The notes below the pieces were generated by a model. That model saw only the letters and a program-made list of their open reading frames with translations, was not told the DNA's origin and did not search any database. Shown one piece after another: positions 38,401 to 47,400 of a DNA stretch of 64,000 bases (the first letter of the stretch is position 1; every line of letters starts with the position of its first letter). This stretch comes from Bifidobacterium mizhiense (GTDB lineage: Bacteria > Actinomycetota > Actinomycetes > Actinomycetales > Bifidobacteriaceae): NCBI RefSeq assembly GCF_020884755.1, contig NZ_BPWE01000002.1:1-64000 (forward strand), read 5' to 3'. A program made the position numbers and the translations under genes.

Positions 38401-39004
38401 TGGCATCACCTTCACCCAAGCCAGCGCCGGAGGTGCGCATTCCATTGCCTTGGGTTCCGACGGTAGTCTCTACACCTGGGGCGGCAGCGCCAAAACCTCG
38501 TCAGACAGGCCCAAGAAGGTGGATACGCCGGCAGGGATCACCTTCACCCAGGCCAGCGCAGGAGCATCGTACTGCCTGGCCCTGGGATCCGACGGCAACC
38601 TTTACAGCTGGGGAGACAACGCCAAGGGCCAGCTCGGCCGCGACACCACCGATACCCAGGCCGCCAGCCCGGCCAAGGACACCTTCCCCAGGCCTGGCAT
38701 CCCCACGCATGTCCAATTCGACGACGTGGAAGCCTCCGACCTGACCAGGAACTCCGACGGCACCTGGACGGTGACCACGCCGGCACACATGCCCGGCACG
38801 TCAACCGTCACCATCGAATGGAGACTGAACGGAGCAGCCCAGACCCCAGACACCAGCAACACGTATCGGTACAACTCCATCAGCGTACTGCCCAGGGCCG
38901 GCGGAGGCGGCCTGCTTCCCCTGCTCATCGCAGGACTGATCGCCTTCGCATGCGCCGCAGCAGCCAGACACCACAGGCTGGAAACCCACAGCCGACAACA
39001 ATAA
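35483..39004 (+). CDS. M6: double RCC1-propeller surface protein, LPRAG anchor, no G tract (intact)
   Basis: Uninterrupted, 1173 residues. ATG 35483 (MCHPDASSRS) has an AAAGGGG ribosome site 12 bases upstream, in the same setting as M5. The signal core is VIIILPASMIIGGL. B-repeat (about 35680-35892), seven blades (about 35985-37135), B-repeat (about 37318-37507), seven blades (about 37605-38690), LPRAG (38888-38902), helix and tail. Unlike the other M1-M6 proteins, its second propeller has the LGR-ending blades of propeller 1. Those blades are nearly identical to each other (PADKPGKADTPAGITFTQAS recurs), so this propeller seems recently expanded or replaced. Confidence 0.9.
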   Translation: MCHPDASSRSAIVVDLLKVIIILPASMIIGGLTAADAIAKPISPAQQTDASVSTTTVRAQPGSTSYQVVFDSDNGSSVDSQTIAEGTQANRPAQDPTKDGYLFDGWFTKDAKGDSKVAYDFTQPVTTDLTLTAHWTKGTSAWSLSPTSGKATEYTRITLTPPTTPDIRFSHIVPAKEEGSQAIASDGNLYRWGDNNYKLGTPEDEKRTPSLVNPPTGVHFTQVSTGYTHFLAIGSDGNLYSWGNNADGELGRETVSTTPKDNPQIDNQPKLVTPPAGVHFTQACAGKWHSLALGSDGNLYSWGENKYGELGRDTGSAIYDVKPGKVNLPKGITKITQISAGTFYSMALDSDGDLYSWGDNTYDELGRYAGGYPFRDRSPRKMTMPAGVKKFTWIKAGEWTSLATSSDGSLYSWGWNEYGQLGRNTAPARQDRTPRKVTMPAGVTKFTKVSAEHRHSLALGSDGNLYSWGLNDCKQLGRDTGSAKYDVKPGKVPTPAGVAQFTEVSAGYSHSLAIGSDGNLYSWGQNKYGELGRPTSGKYDSSPGMVAFPEDPKPVDVSFSGTPGTNLDPNSDGTWSVTTPPHDHGRVDTVITWRMNGERPDAHLSYRYLGNYLIVFDPDGGTGFGFQIVTEGNRVKRPAKDPTWDKHLFDGWFIGDTAYDFSRPVTDKVTLTAHWSSAESNRWKLDKDNGPESGGQTVTLTPPPARGIRISQADGGDLHSAAVGSDGSLYTWGDNAHGQLGRDTTEKQDSHPSKAEAPAGVNFVHVSAGYGFSVALASDGSLYSWGDNSRGQLGRTVTSNNPANRPHKVEAPAGITFVQASAGGSHVVALSSDGNIYTWGDNGAGRLGRVVTSSTPADKPGKADTPADVTFTSISAGQGHTVAVDTHGDVYTWGDNTHGELGRSTTSTPADKPGKADTPAGITFTQASAGESYSLAVSDDGSIYTWGNTANGQLGRDTSNTPADKPGKVETPAGITFTQASAGGAHSIALGSDGSLYTWGGSAKTSSDRPKKVDTPAGITFTQASAGASYCLALGSDGNLYSWGDNAKGQLGRDTTDTQAASPAKDTFPRPGIPTHVQFDDVEASDLTRNSDGTWTVTTPAHMPGTSTVTIEWRLNGAAQTPDTSNTYRYNSISVLPRAGGGGLLPLLIAGLIAFACAAAARHHRLETHSRQQ
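37740..38650 (+). repeat. Near-identical tandem RCC1-blade repeats in M6
   Basis: Units of roughly 150-160 bases recur about six times, with shared cores encoding DKPGK, then DTPAGITFTQASAG and YTWG. The DNA identity between units is far higher than between blades of other propellers, so recombination or slippage could add or remove blades here. Confidence 0.7.
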
Positions 39005-39066
39005 AGACTTCCCTCGTGTAAGCAGGTCCGGGTTATCACTATCCCCAACACACTCCCGGACCACAA

Positions 39067-39103
39067 GGGTGGCCCCAACTCCCCCAACACAAAGGGGCCA
39101 CCC
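39067..39103 (+). terminator. M6 terminator hairpin
   Basis: GGGTGGCCCC and GGGGCCACCC form a perfect 10-bp stem. Confidence 0.75.
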
Positions 39104-39368
39104 ATATACTTCCGCCAGAACGGCATCGGCCTTATCTGACTAGCGGCTTGTCCCTTCCAATCCTCGTAAAACAGGGGATAAGCCGCCGAGAAGGGCGGCC
39201 AGATCAGATTGGTGCCCTCAGTCATGCCTCGCTTTCCTTCGTCTGATCAGTCAGCCCGATTTGCTTCCAGACAGATAGGAGCATGGAAGTTGAAGCACTG
39301 GTTAGCGAAGCGACGCTTAACAGAAGGCGGGGTCTCCTTGCATTCGTGCGTCTAGCTTCGGCACATGT

Positions 39369-39557
39369 GTGTTGTCCGCTGACCGGGTGGTAGGGTGAAA
39401 AGCGGGGGATGTCGAGAAGACGACTGGCTTACGCCACGGTTCCTGCAATCTCGTGCAGGGTTGGCGGTGGCAAGCAGCATGACTTTCCGGCAGGAAGAAC
39501 TTACGTAGGCAGGCGGTGTTGATACCGCTTGGTGTTTGGTGAAGGGGTTTTGGTTTC
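39369..39557 (+). promoter_or_regulatory. M7 promoter and conserved 5' leader
   Basis: GTGTTG (39369-39374) and TAGGGT (39391-39396) are spaced 16 bases apart like -35 and -10 boxes. A leader of about 155 bases follows with a CCTGCA/TGCAGG stem (39442-39459) and an AAGGGG ribosome site. The block is closely matched before M10 and more loosely before M8 and M11. The bases from 39104 to 39368 show nothing I can name. Confidence 0.5.
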
Positions 39558-39704
39558 ATGCATCTGGTTTCCCGTCTGCGTCGCATCACGGTGATGATGA
39601 CCATCCTGCTGGGCCTGCTGGCAGGCCTGGGCGTCGCATCCGCCCAGGCGGACGCTCCCATACTCACCGGGGGGGGGGGGTCGTCAGACCCCTCGCGTAG
39701 CTGA
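39558..39704 (+). CDS. M7 signal-peptide leader ORF, closed after the G tract (OFF)
   Basis: A 48-codon frame with the second signal-peptide type of the array: MHLVSRLRRITVMMT, then the core ILLGLLAGLGVASA and QADAPILT. It crosses GGGG, reads SSDPSRS and stops at TGA 39702-39704, where the other leaders stop at TAA. The joined form would be about 1201 residues. Confidence 0.75.
   Translation: MHLVSRLRRITVMMTILLGLLAGLGVASAQADAPILTGGGGSSDPSRS
39669..39692 (+). repeat. M7 phase-switch: G12 tract plus hairpin
   Basis: Twelve G (39669-39680) overlap the GGGGTC-GTCA-GACCCC stem. The signal peptide upstream is unrelated to that of M1-M4, yet the tract and the block after it are the same. Confidence 0.85.
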
Positions 39705-42700
39705 GCAAACCCCCGGCATTTCCTCCAGCAACGCAATCAGCACACCACTTCCCACACCATCACCTATAGAAGCCACCACACCATTAAGCTCAGCAACACC
39801 TAGTCCAGGCACTCCGTCATCGACGACGAAAACAACCGGCAGCGCAGACTCCGCTCCGGTTAAATCAGCTGAAAAGACGGATGATCAACCTTCACATATA
39901 GTGCGCTTCGACCCTGTTGACGGCAGCACACCCGCTCAGTCAACCGTGAAAACCGGTACTCTCTCCACTCCCCCGCGACAGAACCCTGAGCGTGATGGCT
40001 TCCGGTTCGACGGGTGGACACTCGACAACCAGCCTTTCGACTTCCAGACCCCAATCCTCCAGGACACGACCCTGAAAGCCCAGTGGACCAAGGTCACGGA
40101 CTGGACGCTGAGCCCGGACCACGGGCCCGCCTCCGGCGCACGGCTGACCATCAGCCCACCCAGTCGACAGGAACCCTGCTACATCGGCATCCAAGCCGCA
40201 GGAAACCAGGTTATGGGCCTGACAGGCGACGGGCGCATCTACACATGGACGCAGGACGGCGCATCTAAACAGGTGCCCTTCTCCGCCCAGGCTCCCGACG
40301 GGTTCCACTACCTGCAGGTTGCAGCCGGCAGCCTATGGCAGGCCGCGCTTGGATCCGACCAGCAGATCTACACCTGGGCCAGCGGGCAAGCGACGCCCAC
40401 CATCCTCGACACCGGCTGGAACACCGAGTTCACCAGTATCAGCATGAACGATGATCGGCTCCTGGCTGTGGACCGGCAGGGCCAGGTCCACGCCTTCCAA
40501 AACAGCCAGAGAGACAGCCATGACACGAAGCCCGACGAACAGGAAACAACCAGCCTGCCCGGAAAGGCGCAGGCCGTCACTGTCGCTTCCGGCAGCCGGA
40601 TCCTCATCGTGGACGCAAACGGGCGGGCATGGACCTGGGATACGAGCAACACCGGCAAAGCCAAGCCCGTGCGCGTCAAGCAGGACCCGGGCATGCGCAT
40701 CATCCAAGCCCAAGCCCTCAACCATGGGATCCTGCTCCTGGACGCGGACGGGCAGGCCAATTACCTGGCCGACAGCACCAACAGTCTCACAGCCGTCAAC
40801 CTGCCGGACAGCACGCAGACCAGCAGAATCACCGCCAACAAGGACCAGGCCATCATCACCGGCAAGGACGGCCGCCTCTGGGCGTGGAAGCCCGGAGATG
40901 CACCCAAGCGCGCGGACAAGGAGGAACAGGCATACGCGCAAGCCGCAAGCACTGGCAGCAGGGTCACTGCCATCAGCAGGCAGGGCAACCTATACAGGTG
41001 GTTCTTGGACGGGCAGGGCCAGCCCGGCAGGCCAGCCAGACTCGACACCTTCGCCGCGCCCATCCTGGAATCAGCCAGCATGGACAGCCAAGCATTGACG
41101 CTCAGCAGGAACAACGGCTCATGGCAGACGGACATACCCGCCCACAAGCCGGGAGAAGCCGCCATCCTCATCACCGGAAGGCAGGACGGCCAGCCCTTCA
41201 CCAGGAGCCTGAAGTACACGGTCAACCAGACACTGACCAGAGATACCGAAGCAAAAGCCGGCTACACGGTCCACTTCAACACAGACGGTGGAAGCCCCGA
41301 ACCCGAAGACCAGTCTGTCTCCTATCCATACGACAGGGTGAAGCGGCCCTCTCCCGACCCAACGCGTAAAGGCTTCCTGTTCGACGGATGGTTCATCGGC
41401 GAAGTCGCCTACGACTTCAGCAAGCCCATCACTAGGAACCTCACCCTCACCGCCAAATGGACATCTGAAGACCCGGACAACACGTGGAAGATCAACCCTA
41501 GTATGGGCAGCCAATTGGGCGGACAGCAGACTACCATCACCCCACCAGCCAACCGCAGCGGAATCAAATTCAGCCAGGTTAGCGGATCGGAAAACGGCAG
41601 TTTTTCCTTAGCTGTGGGCAGCGACGGGAACGCCTACGCCTGGGGAGACAACAGATACGGCCAGCTCGGCAACGGGACGTTCGCTACCCGAACTACGCTC
41701 GTCATGGTGCAGAAGCCTGATCGCAAGACGTATCCGGACGTGCCGGCGAATTTCACCTACGTGCAGGTCAGCGCCGGAGGCGAGCATTCGCTGGCCCTGG
41801 GCAGCGACGGATACGTATACGCGTGGGGAGACAACAGCTACGGCCAGCTCGGCAACAACAAGGGCGGCTACAATATGCGCTCGAATGTTCCTGTGCGCGT
41901 GCACGACCCCAACAGCCCCTCCGATCCGAGCAAAGGGCTGAAAGCCGTACTGTTAAGCGCTGGATGGGAACATTCGCTGGCCATCGACACGAAAGGGGAC
42001 ACCTGGGCATGGGGATACAATTGGAGTGGTCAGCTCGCCAACACTACCCACAATCGCACTTACAAAGCGAATCCTGTCCCTAAACAAGTGTTGCTTAATC
42101 CCAAAGACGCAAGTACAAAGCTGAAAGCTACGCAAGTAAGCGCCGGATATTTGCATTCGCTGGCAATTGACGAGGAAGGGAACATCTGGGCATGGGGAGA
42201 CAATTGGAAAGGCCAGCTCGGCAACGGCACTATCAGCGACCAAAACGCCCCGAATCCTGTTCCCAAACAAGTGTTGCTTAATCCTAATGATGCAAGCACA
42301 GGGCTAAAAGCCGTACAGGTGAGCGCTGGATATCAGCATTCTTTGGCAATTGATGAGGCGGGGAACACCTGGGCATGGGGATCCAATGAAAGTGGCCAGC
42401 TCGGCAACAACACTACAAGCAATCAGTATTCCCCCAAGAGGGTGCTTGCTTCCGCGCAATCCACAGCTTTGGTAGGCCCGTGGCTGAATGCAGTACAAAT
42501 CAGTGCCAATCGGGATCATTCTTTGGCAATTGATGAGGCGGGGAACACCTGGGTATGGGGATCCAATGCGTATGGTCTACTTGGCAACAACACCACAAGC
42601 AATCAGTGTACCCCTGTGAAGGTGCTCGCCTCCGCGCAATCCACGAGCACGGTCGGACCCTGGCTGAAATCTATACAAATCAGCACCGGTCCGTATCATT

Positions 42701-43164
42701 CGCTGGCGATTGACACGGACGGAAACGCCTACGCCTGGGGATGGAACGGCTCTGGTCAGCTCGGCAACGACAGCATCCCCACAGGGCAATATAACAGTAA
42801 AGCTCAGAGTAGTGTTCCTGTGCCGGTGATGCTCAACCTGCAGCCAGTGATCACCGGCGTCAGATTCGACCAGACCCCCGTATCAAGCCTGACGCGCGGC
42901 GAGGGCGGCAGCGTGACCGTGCTCACGCCCGCGCACCAGCCGGGCACGGTCACCGTCAGCGTGGACTACACGCTGGGCGGCGCACCCCAAACGCCGGACA
43001 CCTCCCTCCGATACACGTACCTGCCTGCAGGTGTGCTCCCAAGGGCCGGAGGGGAAGGCATCCTGCTCGCCCTGGCCACCGGCATGACCGGCATGGGCGG
43101 AGTCCTGGCATCCCGCCGCCACAGGAGAGAACAACACAGGCTGTCACACGCTTCACTCGAGTAA
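39670..43164 (+). CDS. M7: double-propeller surface protein body, LPRAG anchor (out of frame with its signal)
   Basis: First member of the second subfamily. After the linker comes a B-repeat of a distinct type (about 39895-40090, VRFDPVDGSTPAQSTVKTG, then FDFQTPILQDTTL). Then seven short, diverged blades (about 40170-41060) that keep only the YTW-like strand (RIYTWTQ, QIYTWAS, QVHAFQN, RAWTWDT, QANYLAD, RLWAWKP, NLYRWFL). An Ig-like segment and a standard B-repeat (about 41266-41465) lead to seven classic RCC1 blades (about 41560-42830), a TIG-like segment, LPRAG (43036-43050), a helix and RRHRREQHRL. The GTG at 39901 is inside the B-repeat and is not a plausible start for an exported protein. 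Confidence 0.83.
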   Translation, partial: GGGGRQTPRVAEQTPGISSSNAISTPLPTPSPIEATTPLSSATPSPGTPSSTTKTTGSADSAPVKSAEKTDDQPSHIVRFDPVDGSTPAQSTVKTGTLSTPPRQNPERDGFRFDGWTLDNQPFDFQTPILQDTTLKAQWTKVTDWTLSPDHGPASGARLTISPPSRQEPCYIGIQAAGNQVMGLTGDGRIYTWTQDGASKQVPFSAQAPDGFHYLQVAAGSLWQAALGSDQQIYTWASGQATPTILDTGWNTEFTSISMNDDRLLAVDRQGQVHAFQNSQRDSHDTKPDEQETTSLPGKAQAVTVASGSRILIVDANGRAWTWDTSNTGKAKPVRVKQDPGMRIIQAQALNHGILLLDADGQANYLADSTNSLTAVNLPDSTQTSRITANKDQAIITGKDGRLWAWKPGDAPKRADKEEQAYAQAASTGSRVTAISRQGNLYRWFLDGQGQPGRPARLDTFAAPILESASMDSQALTLSRNNGSWQTDIPAHKPGEAAILITGRQDGQPFTRSLKYTVNQTLTRDTEAKAGYTVHFNTDGGSPEPEDQSVSYPYDRVKRPSPDPTRKGFLFDGWFIGEVAYDFSKPITRNLTLTAKWTSEDPDNTWKINPSMGSQLGGQQTTITPPANRSGIKFSQVSGSENGSFSLAVGSDGNAYAWGDNRYGQLGNGTFATRTTLVMVQKPDRKTYPDVPANFTYVQVSAGGEHSLALGSDGYVYAWGDNSYGQLGNNKGGYNMRSNVPVRVHDPNSPSDPSKGLKAVLLSAGWEHSLAIDTKGDTWAWGYNWSGQLANTTHNRTYKANPVPKQVLLNPKDASTKLKATQVSAGYLHSLAIDEEGNIWAWGDNWKGQLGNGTISDQNAPNPVPKQVLLNPNDASTGLKAVQVSAGYQHSLAIDEAGNTWAWGSNESGQLGNNTTSNQYSPKRVLASAQSTALVGPWLNAVQISANRDHSLAIDEAGNTWVWGSNAYGLLGNNTTSNQCTPVKVLASAQSTSTVGPWLKSIQISTGPYHSLAIDTDGNAYAWGWNGSGQLGNDSIPTGQYNSKAQSSVPVPVMLNLQPVITGVRFDQTPVSSLTRGEGGSVTVLTPAHQPGTVTVSVDYTLGGAPQTPDTSLRYTYLPAGVLPRAGGEGILLALATGMTGMGGVLASRRHRREQHRLSHASLE

Positions 43165-43209
43165 GAGCGGCCGGGCGGCGTATCAATCCCCCCGCCCCCG
43201 GCGCATACA

Positions 43210-43282
43210 GGGGGAGCAGGGAGGAAACGTGTCAATCAAGGCTCAAACCCCAAGAGAGCCGACACTTCCCTCCCGCGCCCCC
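43210..43282 (+). terminator. M7 long 3' hairpin
   Basis: GGGGGAGCAGGGAGGAAACG with the following TGTC pairs with GACACTTCCCTCCCGCGCCC and the two C that follow. An inner GGCTC/GAGCC stem sits at the tip. The hairpin recurs after M8-M11 but not after M1-M6. Confidence 0.65.
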
Positions 43283-44302
43283 ACCACACTTATTTAACCG
43301 CCAATGACCATGACGCCGGCCAAGCCGGTTCATTCTCATGGTCCGATCATTCATACCCATAACACGGTCCGGCTGCATTTGAGGCAGCGCGACAAGCACA
43401 GCCGAAAGAATAGACGAGCGCATGAAGCCTTCTCAGGCATAGCTGACCTAAGCAATCAGCATCAAGACCAACAGACCTGGCAGAGGACGATGCGGCCTCA
43501 CGCCCCGCCAGCGCAATCGAACCACACATATACGCGCTTCCGCCGGACCGGCATTGGCGCCATCCATGAAGCCACAAGGCAGGACAGCCCCGCCTGCCAG
43601 ATCAGCCTGATCCCGGCAAGCTCCCAGACCCCTGCCAGTGCGATGCGGTGGCGGCGGCCAGCTGACAGACCCCGCAGACTGCCGGTCAAATTGACCCACG
43701 TCCACCCACAGGACAGCTACGACCCTAGGCTGACCGGTCTTTTGAAAGCGACGGAAAACCGCAAATTCCGGATCCTTCACCCGCACTATCCTTTGCCGTC
43801 GGAGAATGATGACTACCGGGTCGCATCATGTTAGGTTCGGCCGAAACGTTCGCCCGCACAGGGCAGTGGATGCCGCCATCCGTAGCATCCAGACCTGATT
43901 GACACTGCCGCTTCCCTCACCTCTAATTTGCCAGCCCGTTCCGTCACTGAGCAGATGCTGAACATGGGGGTCGATATAAGAGTCGACACAGTGATGCAAT
44001 TAATCGGACAATACGACTCTGACACAACAGTTAATGGTGGCTCGCCGTACCGTGCGGATCGGCTATCACGGATTGCTTCGTGTGTTGTTTTTTCGGCCCG
44101 GTGGTATGGTGTGAAAACAGGGGCATCAGAAATGTGTCCGTCTTCCGCAGTGGTTCGTGCAATTGGATGCAAGGGCTGGCGTTGAAAGGCTGAACGGTTT
44201 TCCGATGGACAAGACGTTACAAGGCAAAGCGGCACCGTTTCGCTGGTTCGACCGTCACGAACCAACAGACAATGCCCAGTGATGGTAAGGGGTTTACGAG
44301 TC
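43283..44302. other. Long intergenic region between M7 and M8
   Basis: No gene is supported. A 176-codon plus-strand frame (43304-43834) is rich in His, Arg and Pro, has no motif and is overlapped by other frames. The last ~220 bases hold the M8 promoter and leader. Confidence 0.35.
44082..44302 (+). promoter_or_regulatory. M8 promoter and 5' leader
   Basis: GTGTTG (44082-44087) and TATGGT (44105-44110), spaced 17 bases, resemble the boxes before M7, M10 and M11. The leader is longer and carries the weaker TGCAATTGGATGCA hairpin in place of CCTGCA/TGCAGG. Confidence 0.45.
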
Positions 44303-44452
44303 ATGCATGTGGTTTCCCAACTGCGTCGCACGTTGGCGATGATGGTCATCCTGCTGGGCCTGCTGGCAGGCTTGGGCGTCGCGTCCGCAAACGCGGCGGA
44401 CGCTCCTATTCTCACCGGGGGGGGGGGGTCGTCAGACCCCTCGCGTAGCTAA
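44303..44452 (+). CDS. M8 signal-peptide leader ORF, closed after the G tract (OFF)
   Basis: ATG 44303 begins MHVVSQLRRTLAMMV, then the core ILLGLLAGLGVASA and NAADAPILT. It crosses GGGG, reads SSDPSRS and stops at TAA 44450-44452. The joined form would be about 1192 residues. A GTAAGGGG ribosome site precedes it. Confidence 0.75.
   Translation: MHVVSQLRRTLAMMVILLGLLAGLGVASANAADAPILTGGGGSSDPSRS
44417..44440 (+). repeat. M8 phase-switch: G12 tract plus hairpin
   Basis: Twelve G (44417-44428) overlap the GGGGTC-GTCA-GACCCC stem. The body is out of frame. Confidence 0.85.
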
Positions 44453-47400
44453 GCAAACCCCCGCCACTCTCCCCAGCAACGCAACCAACACACCACTGCC
44501 CACACCATCACCAATACAAGCCACCGCACCATTAAACCCAACAGCAAATCCAAACACCTCGTCAACGCCGACAGGCACGCAGGACAACACAGGCTCACCT
44601 TCGACCAAGCCATTCAATAACAATGAGACAAATAGCCAGGCCACGCACAGAGTGCGCTTCGACCCTGCCGACGGGAGCAAGCCAACACAGTCAGCCGTAA
44701 AAACCGGCACTCTCGTTGTACCTCCGGAACACAACCCTGCACGTGAGGGCTTCCGGTTCGACGGGTGGACACTCGACAACCAGCCTTTCGACTTCCAGAC
44801 CCCCATCCTCCAAGACACCACCCTGAAAGCACAATGGACCGAGGTCACGGACTGGACGCTGAGCCCGGACCACGGGCCCGCCTCCGGCGCGCGGCTGACC
44901 ATCAGCCCACCCAACCGGCAGGAACCCTACTACAACAGCATCCAAGCCGCCGGAGAGCAGATGGTCGGTTTGACCGGCGACGGCCGCATCTACACATGGA
45001 CGCAAGACAACACACCTATGCAGGTGCCCGCCCCTGTTCAGGCTGCCGATGGGTTTCATTACCTGCAGGCCGCAGCCGGCAGCCGATGGCAAGCCGCATT
45101 GGGATCCGACCAGCACATCTATACCTGGGACAGCCGACAGGCCGTGCCTACTATCCTCGACACCGACCGGAACACCAGGTTCACCAGCATCAGCATGAAC
45201 GATGACCTGCTGCTGGCCATTGATCTGCAAGGACAGGTCCACACCTTCCAAACCAGCCAGCCCGGCAACCAGAACCCGACTGCAAAGCCCGGAGAACAAG
45301 CTGCAGCAAGCCTGCCCGGACAGGCGCAGGCCGTCACCGCCGTCTCCTCCGGCGGCCGGATCCTCGTCTTGGACGCGGACGGACAAGCCTGGAGATGGGA
45401 TACGAACAAGATTGGCAACATCAAATTTGCACGCATCAAGCAAGACCAAGGGATCCGCATCATCCAAGCCCAAGCCCTCAACCAGGGATTCCTCCTCCTG
45501 GACGCGAACGGGCAGGCCTATCAACTGACCGACAGCGCCACCGATCCCATAGCTCTCAGCCTGCCGGACGGCGCCAAGGCCAGCCGGATCACCGCCAACA
45601 AGGACCAGGCCATGATCACCGGCAAGGACGGCCACGCCTGGGCCTGGCAGTCCGGCAAGACGCCCATCTGCGCAGACAACAGGAGACAGGTTTACGCGCA
45701 GGCCACAGCCGTGGGCAGCAGGATCACCGCCATCGGCAGGCAGGGCGACATGCTCGCGTGGAGCCTGGACGCTCAAGGCAAACCCGGCAAGCCAGCAAGA
45801 CTCAACACCAACACCGCGCCCACCCTGGAATCAGCCAGCCTGGACAGCCAGCCGCTCAAACTCACCAAGACCGGCGACGTATGGCAGACGCAGATCCCCG
45901 CCAGCAAGCCCGGGCCAGCCGCCATCCTCATCACCGGCAGGCAGGACGGCCAGCCTTTCACCAGAAGCCTCAACTACACGGTCGACCAACAGCTGGCCAG
46001 AGACACGGAACCAAACACCACCCACACGGTCACCTTCAACACAGACAGCGGAACCCCCACACCAGCAGACCAGCAGGTCTCCTACCCATACGGCCGGGTC
46101 CAGAGGCCCTCCCCCGACCCAACACGCGACGGCTACCAGTTCGACGGATGGTTCACCGGCAGCATCGCCTACGACTTCAGCAAACCCGTCACCACAGACC
46201 TCACCCTCACCGCCCACTGGACCTTCAAAGACCCCAACAACACCTGGAGCATCAGCCCCGCCAAGGGCAGCCAGCTCGGCAACGAAACCACCACCATCAC
46301 CCCGCCAGCAGCAACCAGCGGCAGTAAATTCAACCAAACCAGCACCGGTGGGTACGATCCCAATGTCCAAACAGGATACTCGTTGGCGGTAGGCAGTGAC
46401 GGGAACGCCTACGCCTGGGGAGACAACACTTATGGCCAGCTCGGCGACGGGACGACCAACTCCCGGAGTACTCCGGTCTTGGTGCAGAAGCCTGATACTA
46501 AGACGTATCCGGACCGGCCTGCGGATTTCACCTACGTGCAGGTCGCTGCAGGAGGCCAACATTCGCTGGCCATCGGTAGCGACGGATACGTGTACGCCTG
46601 GGGATGGAACTACTGCGGTCAACTCGGCAACAACACCAAGTCCAGTTCGTCAAAACCAGTGCGCGTGCACGGCCCCGGCAACACCGGCGAAGGCCTGAAA
46701 GCGATCCAGGTTTCCGCCGGAACATTCAACTCCATGGCGCTGGGCACCGACGGGACCGTGTACACCTGGGGAAGCATCTCCAGGGGATACCACACCTATG
46801 ACAGGTCAAGTCCGCAGACTGTACCAACCGTAGTCAAAGACCCCTCTGATGCGAGTGCATCTTTCAACGCTGTGCAGATAAGCACCAACTGGACCATCGA
46901 CCTGGCCGTCAACCAAGATGGATACGTATACGTCTGGGGCTATAACACCAACGGCCAGCTCGGCAACAACACATCCGACAGCACTTTCCACGACACGCCT
47001 AGCCGCGTGTTCGCCACTAGCAAGTCCACAGCTACAGCAGGTCCATGGCTGAAAGCCGTACACGCAAGCGCTGGAGCTTTCCATGTGCTGGCAATAGACC
47101 AAGAAGGGAAAACCTGGTCATGGGGAGGCAACGAATTCGGGCAGCTCGGCAACGGCACTAGCAGCTCACAAGGCGCATCACATCCTATTCCTCTTCTAGT
47201 AAAGTATCCCAAGAGTGCCGGCACAGTCAGCGCTGCTCAGGTGATCTCCGGCAGCTATCATTCTTTTGCAATTGAGGAGAACGGAAAGGTATGGGCATGG
47301 GGACGGGGAACTCAAAACCAGAACGGCAGCAGCAACACAAGCTATTTACCCATTTCCGTTCATGACCCGAACTACCCTTCGGATACAAGCAAGAAACTCA

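Noticed and set aside
37740-38650. CRISPR-like regular repeats
   Set aside because: The repeats are in-frame RCC1 blades with codon-based variation and no constant spacer size.
39669-39704. The G tracts as ordinary Gly-linker coding
   Set aside because: A plain linker would not keep exact G homopolymers and stop codons in both wrong frames in eight paralogues.
39901-39903. Internal GTG starts in M7, M8 and M11
   Set aside because: They lie inside the B-repeat strand VRFDP, lack ribosome sites, and would leave a sortase substrate without a signal peptide.
43304-43834. A 176-codon frame between M7 and M8
   Set aside because: His/Arg/Pro-rich, without a motif or ribosome site, and overlapped by other frames.
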